From Alphaproteobacteria bacterium (GTDB lineage Bacteria > Pseudomonadota > Alphaproteobacteria > CACIAM-22H2): a stretch of DNA of 64,000 nt. This document shows, in pieces, positions 31,682-40,104 of the stretch (positions are counted from its first letter, which is position 1; each line of letters starts with the position of its first letter). The notes beneath the pieces are model-generated. The model searched no databases. It was not told the origin of the DNA and worked only from the letters and a program-made list of their open reading frames with translations. A program made the position numbers and the translations under genes. The DNA lies in assembly GCA_017308135.1 (NCBI GenBank), contig JAFKFM010000012.1, positions 124,001 to 188,000 of the forward strand, written 5' to 3'.

Positions 31682-33582
31682 GCTCAACGGGCGAGATGAA
31701 CGAAGGCCCCGCCGCCGGCACGGAGCGCTACATGCGCTACGCGGCCGGCGCGGTCGGCCTGTCGATGGCGGCATTCCATCTCTACACGGCGCTGACGGTC
31801 GTCTTCTCGCCGATGATCCAGCGCAGCGTCCATCTCGCCTTCGCGCTTGCGATGCTCTTTCTCATAACACCCGGCGGCGGGCGTTCCGGTCCTTTCGACC
31901 GGTTCACCCGTATCGCCGCGGCGGTGTTGAGCGTCGTCGTCTGCGTCTACGCGGCGATCGAGTTCACATCCCCGGAGATTTTGCGCGTTATCGACCCGCT
32001 GCCGATGGATCTCGTCCTCGGCACGGTCCTGACCTTGCTGCTGCTCGAAGCCACCCGCCGCACGGCCGGCCCTTCGCTCGCGATCGTCGCGGCGGTGTTC
32101 CTGGCCTACGCCTTCCTGGGTCCCCATCTGCCGGGTTTGGTCGGCCATCCGGGTTTCTCGTATTCCCAAGTCGTGTCGTCGATGTTCATCCGCTTGGAAG
32201 GCATCTTCGGCACCGCTCTGGGTTCCAGCGCCACTTATATCTACGTCTTCATCCTGTTCGGCGCGTTCATGATGCGCATGGGCGGCGGCGATTTCTTCAT
32301 CCGCCTCGCCCAGGCCGCGATCGGTTCTTCGCGCGGTGCCGCCGCCAAGGTTTCGGTGCTGGCGAGCGCGCTGTTCGCGACGATCACCGGCACGGGCCCC
32401 GGCAACGCCGCCGCCGTCGGCACGGTGACGATCCCCACGATGATGCGCGCCGGTTATTCCGGCCGTATCGCGGCCGCACTCGAAGCGGCCGCGTCGGTCG
32501 GCGGGCAAATCATGCCGCCGATCATGGGCGCGTCGGCCTTCATCATGGCCGATCTGCTGAACGTGCCCTATTTCGAGATCGCGAAGGCCGCGTTCATTCC
32601 GGCGTCGATGTATTTCATCGCGTTGTTCATCACCGCCGATCTCGAAGCCGCCCGCCACGGCCTGAAGGGCACGCCGCGCGACGAATTGCCCAAGATGGGC
32701 GATGTGATCCGCGAAGGCTGGCACTACCTTGTTCCCGTCGGCGTGCTGATCTACCTGCTCGGCATCGAGCAGATCTCGCCCAGCCGCGCGGGCGCTTGGG
32801 CCGCTTTGTCGTTCATTCCCGTGTGGCTCGGCCGCGAACTGATCGCGCGCCGCAAGATCCAATGGCGCAACATCCTCGACGCGCTCGAGGAAGCCTCGCG
32901 GGGCGCCGTCATGATCGCCGCCGCCTGCGCCATTATCGGCATCGTGATGAACGTGACCGATCTGACCGGTCTCGGTCTCAAATTCACGTCGCTGATCGTC
33001 GGTTTCTCGGGCGGCACGCTGATCGGCCTTCTGGCCGTGACGGCGCTGGCCGCGATCCTTCTGGGCACCGGCCTGCCGACGACCGCGACCTATCTGATCG
33101 TCGCGATCCTGGTGGCGCCCGCACTGGCGAAGATGGGCGTGCCGCCGATCGCGGCGCATCTCTTCGTCTTCTATTTCGGCGTCATCTCCGATCTCACGCC
33201 GCCGACCGCCGTGTCGTGCTACGTGGCGGGCGGCATCGCGGGCGAATCCGGCATGAAGGTCTCGATCTCGGCCACGCGCATCGCGCTGCCCGCCTTGATC
33301 GTGCCGTTCATGTTCGTCTACCAGCCCGCCTTGCTGCTGCAAGGCGAATGGATCGACATCATCCTCGCCACGGGCGCCACGCTCGCGGGCATCCTGGCGG
33401 TATCGGCGGCCCTCGTCGGCTATTGGCGCCATCCGCTATCGACGGTCGAGCGCACGGCGGCGATCGTCGCGGGCATCTTGCTGATTTTCCCCGACCGCAT
33501 GGTCGGTCTCGCCGGCCTTGCGATCCTCGCGGGCCTCGCCTTCCTGGGCCGCGCGAAGAAGACGCCGGCCGGCGCGGAGTGA
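31678..33582 (+). CDS. TRAP transporter fused permease (DctQ-DctM, 4TM/12TM)
   Basis: Large inner-membrane protein of 634 residues. The N-terminal part, about 160 residues with four helices, is DctQ-like. The remainder is the DctM ion-coupled transporter: ATITGTGPGNAAAVGTVTIP and ASVGGQIMPPIMGASAFIM are the first repeat, and LGTGLPTTATYLIVAILVAPAL the second. GTG 31678 overlaps the receptor's stop codon; an ATG six codons later (MNEGPAAGTERY) is an alternative. The fused architecture is typical of TAXI systems. It imports the solute caught by the receptor, driven by a sodium or proton gradient. Confidence 0.92.
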   Translation: MSSTGEMNEGPAAGTERYMRYAAGAVGLSMAAFHLYTALTVVFSPMIQRSVHLAFALAMLFLITPGGGRSGPFDRFTRIAAAVLSVVVCVYAAIEFTSPEILRVIDPLPMDLVLGTVLTLLLLEATRRTAGPSLAIVAAVFLAYAFLGPHLPGLVGHPGFSYSQVVSSMFIRLEGIFGTALGSSATYIYVFILFGAFMMRMGGGDFFIRLAQAAIGSSRGAAAKVSVLASALFATITGTGPGNAAAVGTVTIPTMMRAGYSGRIAAALEAAASVGGQIMPPIMGASAFIMADLLNVPYFEIAKAAFIPASMYFIALFITADLEAARHGLKGTPRDELPKMGDVIREGWHYLVPVGVLIYLLGIEQISPSRAGAWAALSFIPVWLGRELIARRKIQWRNILDALEEASRGAVMIAAACAIIGIVMNVTDLTGLGLKFTSLIVGFSGGTLIGLLAVTALAAILLGTGLPTTATYLIVAILVAPALAKMGVPPIAAHLFVFYFGVISDLTPPTAVSCYVAGGIAGESGMKVSISATRIALPALIVPFMFVYQPALLLQGEWIDIILATGATLAGILAVSAALVGYWRHPLSTVERTAAIVAGILLIFPDRMVGLAGLAILAGLAFLGRAKKTPAGAE

Positions 33583-33587
33583 ACGAC

Positions 33588-34451
33588 ATGGGTATCGCGA
33601 ATCCGGGTGCCGTCGCGCCCTTCCAGATCGCGCCATTGATGGCGGGTTTCGGCGCGTCGATCGAGGGCGCGGATCTTTCCAATCCTGTCCATCTCGACGC
33701 GCTGAAGACCGCGTTCCGCGACCACCGCCTGGTCGCCGTGCGCGGCCAGGCCCTGACGAAGGAGAAGATGTTCGCCTTCGCGAGCGCTTTCGGCGCGATC
33801 GAAGGCCATACGGTGCGTCAGCACGATGGCTCGAAATGGGACGCGGTGCACACGGTCACCAATCTCGACGCCAACGGCAATCCGGTCGAGAAGCCGTTCA
33901 TCAACTCGAACTATTTCTGGCACACGGACAAGTCGTTCCTGAAAAAGCCGGCGCTGACGACCATGCTGCACGCGGTCGAGCTGCCGCCTAAAGGCGGCGA
34001 CACGCAGTTCGCCGACATGACCGCCGCCTATCGCGCGCTGTCTGACGGCACGAAGAAGCGCATCGAAGGCATGCGCGTCGTCCATTCGCTGGAATATATG
34101 CGCCGCTACACCGGCAGCGCGCCGCCGACCGAAGACGATCTCGCTTCCGCGCCGCCGATTGCCCATCCCTTGGTGCGCACGCATCAGGAAACGGGCGACA
34201 AGTCGCTCTATCTCGGCATGTACTGCTCGCATATCGACGGCATGCCGGTCGAGGAAGGCCGCAAGCTGGTCGAGGAACTGCAAGCGCACGCGACGTCGGA
34301 GCGCTTCGTCTACACCCACAATTGGCGGCCGGGCGATCTGATGTTCTGGGACAATCGCTGCACGCTGCATCGCGCCATCGCGAATTACGAGATGGGCAAG
34401 CACCGGCGCGTGCTGATGCGCGTCGTCGTCAAGGGCGACGCGCCCTTCTGA
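33588..34451 (+). CDS. TauD/TfdA-family 2-oxoglutarate dioxygenase
   Basis: Cytosolic non-haem iron dioxygenase of 287 residues. Iron ligands are H112-x-D114 (FWHTDKSFL) and H261 (CTLHRAIANYE), with arginines at 273-278 for 2OG. ATG 33588 lies 8 nt after GGAG; a GTG at 33579 overlapping the permease stop is possible. Last gene of the dehydrogenase/TRAP operon. It is a paralogue of the dioxygenase at 28395 that heads the divergent TctABC operon. The pair probably oxidises related imported acids. Its stop lies one base from the convergent ThuA-like gene's stop, leaving no terminator between them. Confidence 0.88.
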   Translation: MGIANPGAVAPFQIAPLMAGFGASIEGADLSNPVHLDALKTAFRDHRLVAVRGQALTKEKMFAFASAFGAIEGHTVRQHDGSKWDAVHTVTNLDANGNPVEKPFINSNYFWHTDKSFLKKPALTTMLHAVELPPKGGDTQFADMTAAYRALSDGTKKRIEGMRVVHSLEYMRRYTGSAPPTEDDLASAPPIAHPLVRTHQETGDKSLYLGMYCSHIDGMPVEEGRKLVEELQAHATSERFVYTHNWRPGDLMFWDNRCTLHRAIANYEMGKHRRVLMRVVVKGDAPF

Positions 34452-34452
34452 G

Positions 34453-35151
34453 CTATTCCGTCAGCCAGCGCGCCGCGTTGGCGAGCAAGCGGCGATGGGC
34501 CGGCGTTTCCAGCGAACGCCGGTCGTGACCCAGCGTGTCGCACACCACCCGGCCCTTCTTGTGGCCGCGCGCCCACACGGCCGGCCACGCACCCTTGTCG
34601 TACGCCGTCGCGCGCACGGTCGCCAGCGGCGCGATGTCGTCCAGCAGGTCGAGATCCTGATAGGCCTCGTCCTCCGCTAGATCGAACGCGGGCACGCCGT
34701 CCATCACCGGATGCGCGCGGCCGGTCGGCGCCACATGCACGGGACCACGCGGCGGATGGCTGGAAACGCCCCAGCGCCACACGCCGCCCGTAATGTCGCG
34801 CAAGCCCGGCCAATCGTCGAAACAGATCAGGCCGGTGTGCAACACCAGCAAACCGCCGCCTTGCGCGACATGGGATTCCAGCGCCGATTGCCCGCGCGGC
34901 GACAGCGCGAACCCCCATTGCGCGCGATGCGGCGCGTATTTCTCGCCGGTCGTCATCGTCCAGCGCAGCGCATAGAGCGTCGCCAGACGATATTCGCCCC
35001 AAGCGAGGGTTTCGAGCCCCGCATCGATATCCTCGGTCACGTCGCTGCGGCAACCGGCGTCGGCGAGACACGCCGCCAGAGCCGAAGCCGAATCCGCGAA
35101 CGGATGGCCGATGCCGCCGGTCAGGATGAGATTGCGCACGCGCCCGCTCAT
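34453..35151 (-). CDS. ThuA-like (trehalose utilization / type 1 glutamine amidotransferase-like) protein
   Basis: Cytosolic protein of 232 residues with the ThuA-like fold: LILTGGIGHPF at the start, GGGLLVLHTGLICFDDWPGL in the middle, and KKGRVVCDTLGHD near the end. ThuA domains occur with sugar dehydrogenase operons and may act on 3-keto sugars; their chemistry is poorly known. The glutaminase cysteine is not in the usual place, so amidotransferase activity is not expected. ATG 35151 overlaps the upstream SDR stop as ATGA. The last gene of the seven-gene amidohydrolase/SDR operon. Confidence 0.75.
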   Translation of the reverse strand: MSGRVRNLILTGGIGHPFADSASALAACLADAGCRSDVTEDIDAGLETLAWGEYRLATLYALRWTMTTGEKYAPHRAQWGFALSPRGQSALESHVAQGGGLLVLHTGLICFDDWPGLRDITGGVWRWGVSSHPPRGPVHVAPTGRAHPVMDGVPAFDLAEDEAYQDLDLLDDIAPLATVRATAYDKGAWPAVWARGHKKGRVVCDTLGHDRRSLETPAHRRLLANAARWLTE

Positions 35152-35930
35152 ACGCGCGGCTTGGGCGCCGGGCGCGGCATTTGAAGCTTCAAGCTGAACG
35201 ACACGCCGCCATCGACCATCAAATGCTGGCCATGGACGTAGCGCGCCTCGGGCGAGGCCAGGAAGAACACGGCGTTCGCCACGTCTTCCGCTTTGCCCAG
35301 CGAACGTGCGGGCACGGTGCGGCTGCGCAGATCGCGCACCGTGTCGTCGCGATAGATCTGTTCCGACATGCCCGCATCGATAAAGCCCGGCCCCACCGCG
35401 TTGACGCGTATACCGCGCGGCCCCAGCGACAAGGCGAGATGCTGGGTAAGCGAGGCGAGCCCCGCCTTCGCCGCCGGATAGGCGCCCGCGTCGGGGCTGG
35501 GGGCGACGGCGTTGAGCGAGGTGATGTTGACGATGGCGCCATGCTTGCGCGCGACCATGCGCTTGGCCGCGGATTTCGCGACGACAAAAGCGCCGACGAG
35601 ATTGACGTCGATCACGCGGCGGAAATCCGCGACCGAATGTTCCAGCAGATCGCCGAAACGCACGATCCCGGCGTTGTTGACCAGCACGTCGGGCGAATGC
35701 CCGAAAGTCGCCGCGATCTTGTCCATCGCGGCTTCGATCGACGCTTCGTCGGTCACATCGCCCGCGACGGCGAGACTGCCCGGCAACGTCGCCGCCGCCG
35801 TGTCGAGCGCCTTGGCGTCGAGATCGAGAAGCGCGACTTGGTCGCCATGCGCGTGGAAGCGCGCGGCGATGGCGAGCCCCAAGCCCCCAGCGGCACCTGT
35901 GATCAGAACGACGCGTTTGCTGTTCGGCAT
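35148..35930 (-). CDS. Short-chain dehydrogenase/reductase (SDR)
   Basis: NAD(P)-dependent oxidoreductase of 260 residues. Cofactor motif TGAAGGLG near residue 11, NNAG (about 88), and catalytic YPAAK (Y-x-x-x-K, about 153-157) preceded by SLNAVAPS are intact. A D-rich segment after beta-2 (LLDLDAK) favours NAD over NADP. ATG 35930 is chosen from homology; the longer frame upstream runs through the preceding SDR gene. One of three SDRs in this operon, which suggests successive alcohol/ketone steps on a polyhydroxylated or cyclic compound. Exact substrate unknown. Confidence 0.87.
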   Translation of the reverse strand: MPNSKRVVLITGAAGGLGLAIAARFHAHGDQVALLDLDAKALDTAAATLPGSLAVAGDVTDEASIEAAMDKIAATFGHSPDVLVNNAGIVRFGDLLEHSVADFRRVIDVNLVGAFVVAKSAAKRMVARKHGAIVNITSLNAVAPSPDAGAYPAAKAGLASLTQHLALSLGPRGIRVNAVGPGFIDAGMSEQIYRDDTVRDLRSRTVPARSLGKAEDVANAVFFLASPEARYVHGQHLMVDGGVSFSLKLQMPRPAPKPRV

Positions 35931-35941
35931 TTCGTGGAACC

Positions 35942-36730
35942 CTAAAGCGGCGATTGCACCGCGCCGCCATCGACCTGGATCGCCATGCCGGTCAGATAGC
36001 TCGCGCGTTCGGAAGCCAAGAAGACGACGACGTCGGCGATCTCCTCGGGCCGGCCGAAGCGACCGGCGGGAATCGTTCCGGCGATATCGACGGCGACGGC
36101 GTCGTAGGATTTGCCCGCAGACCCCGCGCGTGCGCCGACGACTTGGCGCATGCGGTCGGTTTCGGTCCAGCCGGGGCATACCGTGTTGACGGTTACGCCA
36201 TCGGCCGCGACTTCGCCCGCCAATGTCTTGGCCCAGCCGACGGCGCCCAGACGAATGCCGTTCGATAGCATCAAGCCCGCGATCGGCTGGCGCACGCCGT
36301 AGGAGCTGATATTGACGATGCGCCCCCAACGCTGCGCCCGCATCGCGGGTAGCACGGCGCGCGTCGCGCGGATGGCGGACATCAGCGTCGTTTCGAACGC
36401 CTTCCGCCAATCGTCGTCCGACAGCGCGTCGAACTTGCCGGGCTTGGGCCCGGCGGCGTTGTTGACCAGGATATGGGCGGACCCGAATTCCGCCGCGACC
36501 TTGGCGAAGAAAGCGTCAGACGCTTTCTCGTCGGCGACATCGGCCCGGAAAGCCAGCACGTTGCCGCCCGCTTGCGCGATAAGGGTGCGCGCGGCTTCCA
36601 GCCGATCCGCGTCGCGCCCGCAAATCGCGACCTTCGCACCTTCGCGCGCGAAGCGCAGCGCGCTGGCCAAACCGATACCGGCCGTGCCGCCCAAGACGAT
36701 CGCCGTCTTTCCGTCGAGACCGAGTTCCAT
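35942..36730 (-). CDS. Short-chain dehydrogenase/reductase (SDR)
   Basis: SDR of 262 residues. GGTAGIGLASAL is the nucleotide-binding loop, NNAAG the NNAG equivalent, and SSYGVRQPIAGLMLSNGIRL the active-site region. The usual Y-x-x-x-K is not where expected in that segment: the tyrosine of SYG is followed by VRQ, and the YxxxK position reads L-S-N-G-I, so the catalytic dyad appears replaced. This may be a divergent SDR or one with another role. ATG 36730 overlaps the upstream cupin stop (TAATG). Same operon as two typical SDRs. Confidence 0.82.
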   Translation of the reverse strand: MELGLDGKTAIVLGGTAGIGLASALRFAREGAKVAICGRDADRLEAARTLIAQAGGNVLAFRADVADEKASDAFFAKVAAEFGSAHILVNNAAGPKPGKFDALSDDDWRKAFETTLMSAIRATRAVLPAMRAQRWGRIVNISSYGVRQPIAGLMLSNGIRLGAVGWAKTLAGEVAADGVTVNTVCPGWTETDRMRQVVGARAGSAGKSYDAVAVDIAGTIPAGRFGRPEEIADVVVFLASERASYLTGMAIQVDGGAVQSPL

Positions 36731-37272
36731 TAGCGCGGTTTCTTCTTCACGACGGTGCCGTTCTCGGGATCGTAATAGCTGCGCTGCGCGTGATATGTGC
36801 CGGCGGCGACGGTGATCCCCCACGTATCGTCGACCGTCGCCATGAAGGAATGGATGTCGGCGGGCGGCGCCACCAGCGCCGTATCGCCCGGCATCAAGGT
36901 TCGATCGTCGACGACCCGCAATGTCGCCTTGCCGTCGACGGCGCCATCGTCCGTGCGCTCGTAAACCGTGTGCTTCACGGCGCCGCTATAGATCCCCATC
37001 GTTTCCCAATTGCCGTGATCATGCGCGGGGATGCGCTTGCCCTTCGGCAATTCGAACAGCAGGATCGACAGGTCGCCGTCGTAATAAAGGTAGAACGAGT
37101 TGGCGACATGGTTGCCCGCGCGCGGCACGCCCTTGGCGCGCAGATCGGGCAGCGCCAGCAATTCCCCGAACGGGACCTGCAACGCCCGCGTCAATGCGGC
37201 GGGATCGTCGGCATGGGCCGCGACGGCGGTGGCGATGGCGCGGATCGCGCGCGCGGATTGCGGAACGCTCAT
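36730..37272 (-). CDS. Cysteine dioxygenase-like cupin (thiol dioxygenase family)
   Basis: Small cupin of 180 residues. H84 and H86 (PAHDHGNWETMGIYSG) and H141 (PADIHSF) are the three-His iron site of cysteine / 3-mercaptopropionate dioxygenases. ATG 37272 overlaps the upstream gene's stop as ATGA; a start at 37299 would lie inside it. Classic members oxidise thiols to sulfinates, yet nothing else in this operon speaks of sulfur, so it could be a cupin acting on another small molecule. Family assignment is from motif spacing only. Confidence 0.72.
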   Translation of the reverse strand: MSVPQSARAIRAIATAVAAHADDPAALTRALQVPFGELLALPDLRAKGVPRAGNHVANSFYLYYDGDLSILLFELPKGKRIPAHDHGNWETMGIYSGAVKHTVYERTDDGAVDGKATLRVVDDRTLMPGDTALVAPPADIHSFMATVDDTWGITVAAGTYHAQRSYYDPENGTVVKKKPR

Positions 37273-38099
37273 ATCGGGGCCTCCAACTTGGTTCGGCATT
37301 TCGCCAGCACGTTGCGCGTGGCGGCCACGGCACGCGATACGCGCGCCGGCGCCAGCGTCGTGCGCGCTAATTCGCGCGTCGGCACTTCGATCAGGATCGG
37401 CAGATCGGGCGGCAACGCTTCAAGCATGCCGGTCAGATCGAGCGCACCATCGCCGGGGAACAAACGCGCGTGAACGGCGGTATGGATCTGCTCCTCGCGC
37501 AACGGGTTCTCCGCGCGCGGCGCGTCGCAAATATGGAAATCGCCGAACGCCGCCGGATCGGCCGCCGCGATCTGCGCGGCGACGCCGCGCGAGCGATCGA
37601 AATGCAGCGCGTCCAGCGCGATCTTCAGCTTGCGATGGCCGACCGCGCGGCGCAGTTCCAGCGCCGCCGCCAGATCGGGAATCGCCGACCACGAGACGAA
37701 TTCGAAATGCGTTTCGAGACCGACCTTCGCCGCCGCCTCGCAAAGCCGCCCGAGATTGTCGGCAAGCCGCGCGAATTCGGGATCGTCGGCATTGGTCAGT
37801 GCGAAACGCGCGCCCAGCTCCGCCGCCGCATCGCAAAACGGTGCGAACGCGGCGGGATCGGTCGCGGGCGTCAGACGCACGGTGCTCGCTTCCAGCACGC
37901 CGATGCCTTCGTCGCGCAAGGCGCCGAGAACCGCACGGCGCATCGCCGCGTCTTGCGCCAGCGGCGTCAGCGCGTCGCCGCCGGCCCCGCCCGCCAGACG
38001 CATGCCGACATGCGTGCAACCGGCTTGCGCCGCGACGCGCACTGCGCCAAGCGGTGCGAGCTCCGGCGCCGTATGATAGGCGAGCGACAATGCGCGCAT
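37269..38099 (-). CDS. Sugar phosphate isomerase/epimerase-like TIM barrel protein
   Basis: Protein of 276 residues with the xylose-isomerase-like (AP endonuclease 2) barrel: THVGMRLAGG near the start, LTNADDPEFARLADNLGRLC mid-way, THFEFVSWSAIPDL with the metal-binding Glu, LKIALDALHFDRS with Asp/His, and FHICDAPR near the end. The metal ligands expected for isomerases or dehydratases such as 3-dehydroshikimate dehydratase or IolE are present. ATG 38099 lies 5 bp after the upstream SDR stop. Function in the operon may be epimerisation or dehydration of a keto sugar or inosose. Confidence 0.8.
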   Translation of the reverse strand: MRALSLAYHTAPELAPLGAVRVAAQAGCTHVGMRLAGGAGGDALTPLAQDAAMRRAVLGALRDEGIGVLEASTVRLTPATDPAAFAPFCDAAAELGARFALTNADDPEFARLADNLGRLCEAAAKVGLETHFEFVSWSAIPDLAAALELRRAVGHRKLKIALDALHFDRSRGVAAQIAAADPAAFGDFHICDAPRAENPLREEQIHTAVHARLFPGDGALDLTGMLEALPPDLPILIEVPTRELARTTLAPARVSRAVAATRNVLAKCRTKLEAPI

Positions 38100-38104
38100 G
38101 GCGA

Positions 38105-38902
38105 TCAAGTCCCTTCCGCCGGCGGCGGCGCACGCATGCCGCCATGCTGCGCCCAGGTCTGCGCGACATGCCAGCCGGAATCGACCGGGATATTCACGCC
38201 CGTGATCGCCGATGCGCGCGACGAGGCGAGGAATTCGATCGTCTCCGCGACTTCGTCGGGTTCGACCGCGCGGCCTAGCGCCGTGAATTCGCCCGGATGC
38301 GCGGCGTAGCGGCCCGACGCGATACGTTCGACGACGCGCGGCACCAAGGTCGATCCCGGCGATACGCAATTGACGCGCACACCGGCGCGACCCCATTCGC
38401 CGGCGAGGTTTTGCGTAAGCGCGACCACGCCCGATTTCGACGTGCCATAGGCGTAGACGGGCATCGACCCCAGCGCCGCGATCGACGCGACGTTGACGAT
38501 GCTGCCCCGGCGCCGGCGCGCCATGCGCGGGCCGAATTCGCGGTTCAGCAAATAGGTGCCGGTCAGATTGATGCGCAGAATGCGTTCCCATTCCGCGACC
38601 GGCAGCTTGTCGGGCGGCACATTGTCCTGGAACACCGCCGCCGTCACGATCAGCGCCTGCGCGCCGCCGGCAAGCGCGTCGGCCGAAGCCGCGAATTCGG
38701 CGATCGATTTTTCGTCGCCGATATCGATCGCGAAACCCGTTCCGCCCAGTTCCCGCGCCAGCGCTTGCGCCGCCGCGCCGTCCAGATCGCCGATCGCAAC
38801 GCGCCAGCCGCGCGCAGCCATCAGGCGCGCGGTCGAGGCGCCGATGCCGTTGCCGCCGCCCGCGATCACCGCCAGCGGTTTTGCGTCGCCGGGCGCGGTC
38901 AT
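38105..38902 (-). CDS. Short-chain dehydrogenase/reductase (SDR)
   Basis: SDR of 265 residues. Nucleotide loop AGGGNGIGAST, catalytic segment ASIAALGSMPVYAYGTSKSG with Y-x-x-x-K intact, and the C-terminal region NIPVDSGWHV. TAAVFQ replaces the usual NNAG. ATG 38902 overlaps the amidohydrolase stop as ATGA. Second gene of the seven-gene operon. Likely an NAD(P)-dependent dehydrogenase of a polyol or hydroxy acid; substrate unknown. Confidence 0.87.
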   Translation of the reverse strand: MTAPGDAKPLAVIAGGGNGIGASTARLMAARGWRVAIGDLDGAAAQALARELGGTGFAIDIGDEKSIAEFAASADALAGGAQALIVTAAVFQDNVPPDKLPVAEWERILRINLTGTYLLNREFGPRMARRRRGSIVNVASIAALGSMPVYAYGTSKSGVVALTQNLAGEWGRAGVRVNCVSPGSTLVPRVVERIASGRYAAHPGEFTALGRAVEPDEVAETIEFLASSRASAITGVNIPVDSGWHVAQTWAQHGGMRAPPPAEGT

Positions 38903-39900
38903 GCGATTTTGCGCAGCAAGCGGCGCGCGTTGTCGGCGAACACGGGCGGCACGAAACCGTGCTGCCCGTCTTCGGGTTGGTCCCACCCCGCGAAATTCGT
39001 GCCGAAGACGACGCGATCGATGCCGACCTTGTCGATCAGCAGCTTCAGCGCCACGTCGTCGTTGAGATGCGCGTCGAACCAAAAGCGTCGCAGCATCGCC
39101 TCGAACGCGCCGTCTTTCTTCATCGATGCCGTCGCCCAAGGCCGTTTGCGGCCGGCTTGCGCCAAGCGACCGGCGGAGAACACGGCGGCACCGCCGCCAT
39201 GGCTGATCCAGACGTCGAGCTTGGGATGGCGTTCCATCACGCCGCCGAAAATCAGCGTCGAAACGGCAATGGTTTCCTGCGCGGCGAAGCCGACGATGAC
39301 GTCGAGGTCGAAGCGCTTCAACGCCGGATCGCCGGGCGGGCCGTCGATGCCCGCCGGCGCGGGGTGCAGGCAGAGCGGCACGTCGAGGCGCACGAACATA
39401 TCGTAGAGCTTGTCGAAGGCCGGGCTGTGCAGCGGCTCGCCCGCGAATTCCGTGCCGGTCGCGGCCCCCCACAGGCCGAGTTCGGACACGGCGCGCTCCA
39501 ACTCCTCGGCCGCCGCGTCGGGGGATTGCATCGGCAGCGACGCGAAGCCCGCCAAGCGGCCGGGATAGCGGCGCACCAATTCGGCGAGCGCGTCGTTGAA
39601 CTTGCGGCAGAAGGCGATCGCCGACGGCGCATCAATATGATGGAAATAGGTCAGCGGGCTTGGCGACACGACCTGGAAGTCGATATGCGCGGCGTCCATC
39701 CGCTGAATGCGCAGATCGGGGTCGGTGAAGGGTGAGTTCTTGTGCTTCACGCCGACGATTTTGTAGTTGCCGACGCGGTACCAGGGCTGTCCCTTCTCGT
39801 CCACGCCCTGCTCGGGCCCGTGCGGCCCCGCGGCGCCATCGGTCGCGGCCAAGCGCACATGGGCGTGCAGATCGATGCATTTGGCGGTCTGGATCGTCAC
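38899..39900 (-). CDS. Amidohydrolase 2 family, ACMSD-like decarboxylase
   Basis: Metal-dependent enzyme of 333 residues similar to aminocarboxymuconate-semialdehyde decarboxylase and gamma-resorcylate decarboxylase. H12 and H14 (DLHAH), H179 (LCLHPAP), and the catalytic H234 (WISHGGG) are present. The last metal ligand, normally Asp in GTDYP, reads Asn here (VVFGTNFAGWD, N302). First gene of the leftward seven-gene operon, divergent from a LysR regulator. It probably removes CO2 from, or hydrolyses, an unsaturated or aromatic acid. The Asn substitution makes metal content and activity uncertain. Confidence 0.83.
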   Translation of the reverse strand: MTIQTAKCIDLHAHVRLAATDGAAGPHGPEQGVDEKGQPWYRVGNYKIVGVKHKNSPFTDPDLRIQRMDAAHIDFQVVSPSPLTYFHHIDAPSAIAFCRKFNDALAELVRRYPGRLAGFASLPMQSPDAAAEELERAVSELGLWGAATGTEFAGEPLHSPAFDKLYDMFVRLDVPLCLHPAPAGIDGPPGDPALKRFDLDVIVGFAAQETIAVSTLIFGGVMERHPKLDVWISHGGGAAVFSAGRLAQAGRKRPWATASMKKDGAFEAMLRRFWFDAHLNDDVALKLLIDKVGIDRVVFGTNFAGWDQPEDGQHGFVPPVFADNARRLLRKIA

Positions 39901-40104
39901 GCGCTTCTCCCAACACGAACGAACGGTCGCGCGCCCTTCGCAGGCGCAACATGCCGTTTCCTTGGACCTAAGTTTGGAAAGCCGGGACCGCGACGTCTAA
40001 GACACCTTCGTTTCGCGGTCATACCGAAAATGTTTGACCTAAACCCGGCGCCCCGGTATCCCAAAAATGCGGCTTTGAGCCGCCGCGATTTTCGGGGAGC
40101 GGAA
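39901..40104. promoter_or_regulatory. Divergent promoter region of LysR regulator and amidohydrolase operon
   Basis: A 204-bp intergenic region. GACCTAA occurs twice (39965-39971 and 40036-40042), and GTCT-A-AGAC at 39994-40002 is a perfect short palindrome between them. LysR-type activators bind such regions between their own gene and the target operon, so these are candidate sites; none matches T-N11-A strongly enough to name. Confidence 0.45.

Noticed and set aside
31684..33432. Open frame of 582 codons on the minus strand over the TRAP permease
   Set aside because: Reverse-strand shadow of a membrane protein, Arg/Asp/Gln-rich, no ribosome site or family.
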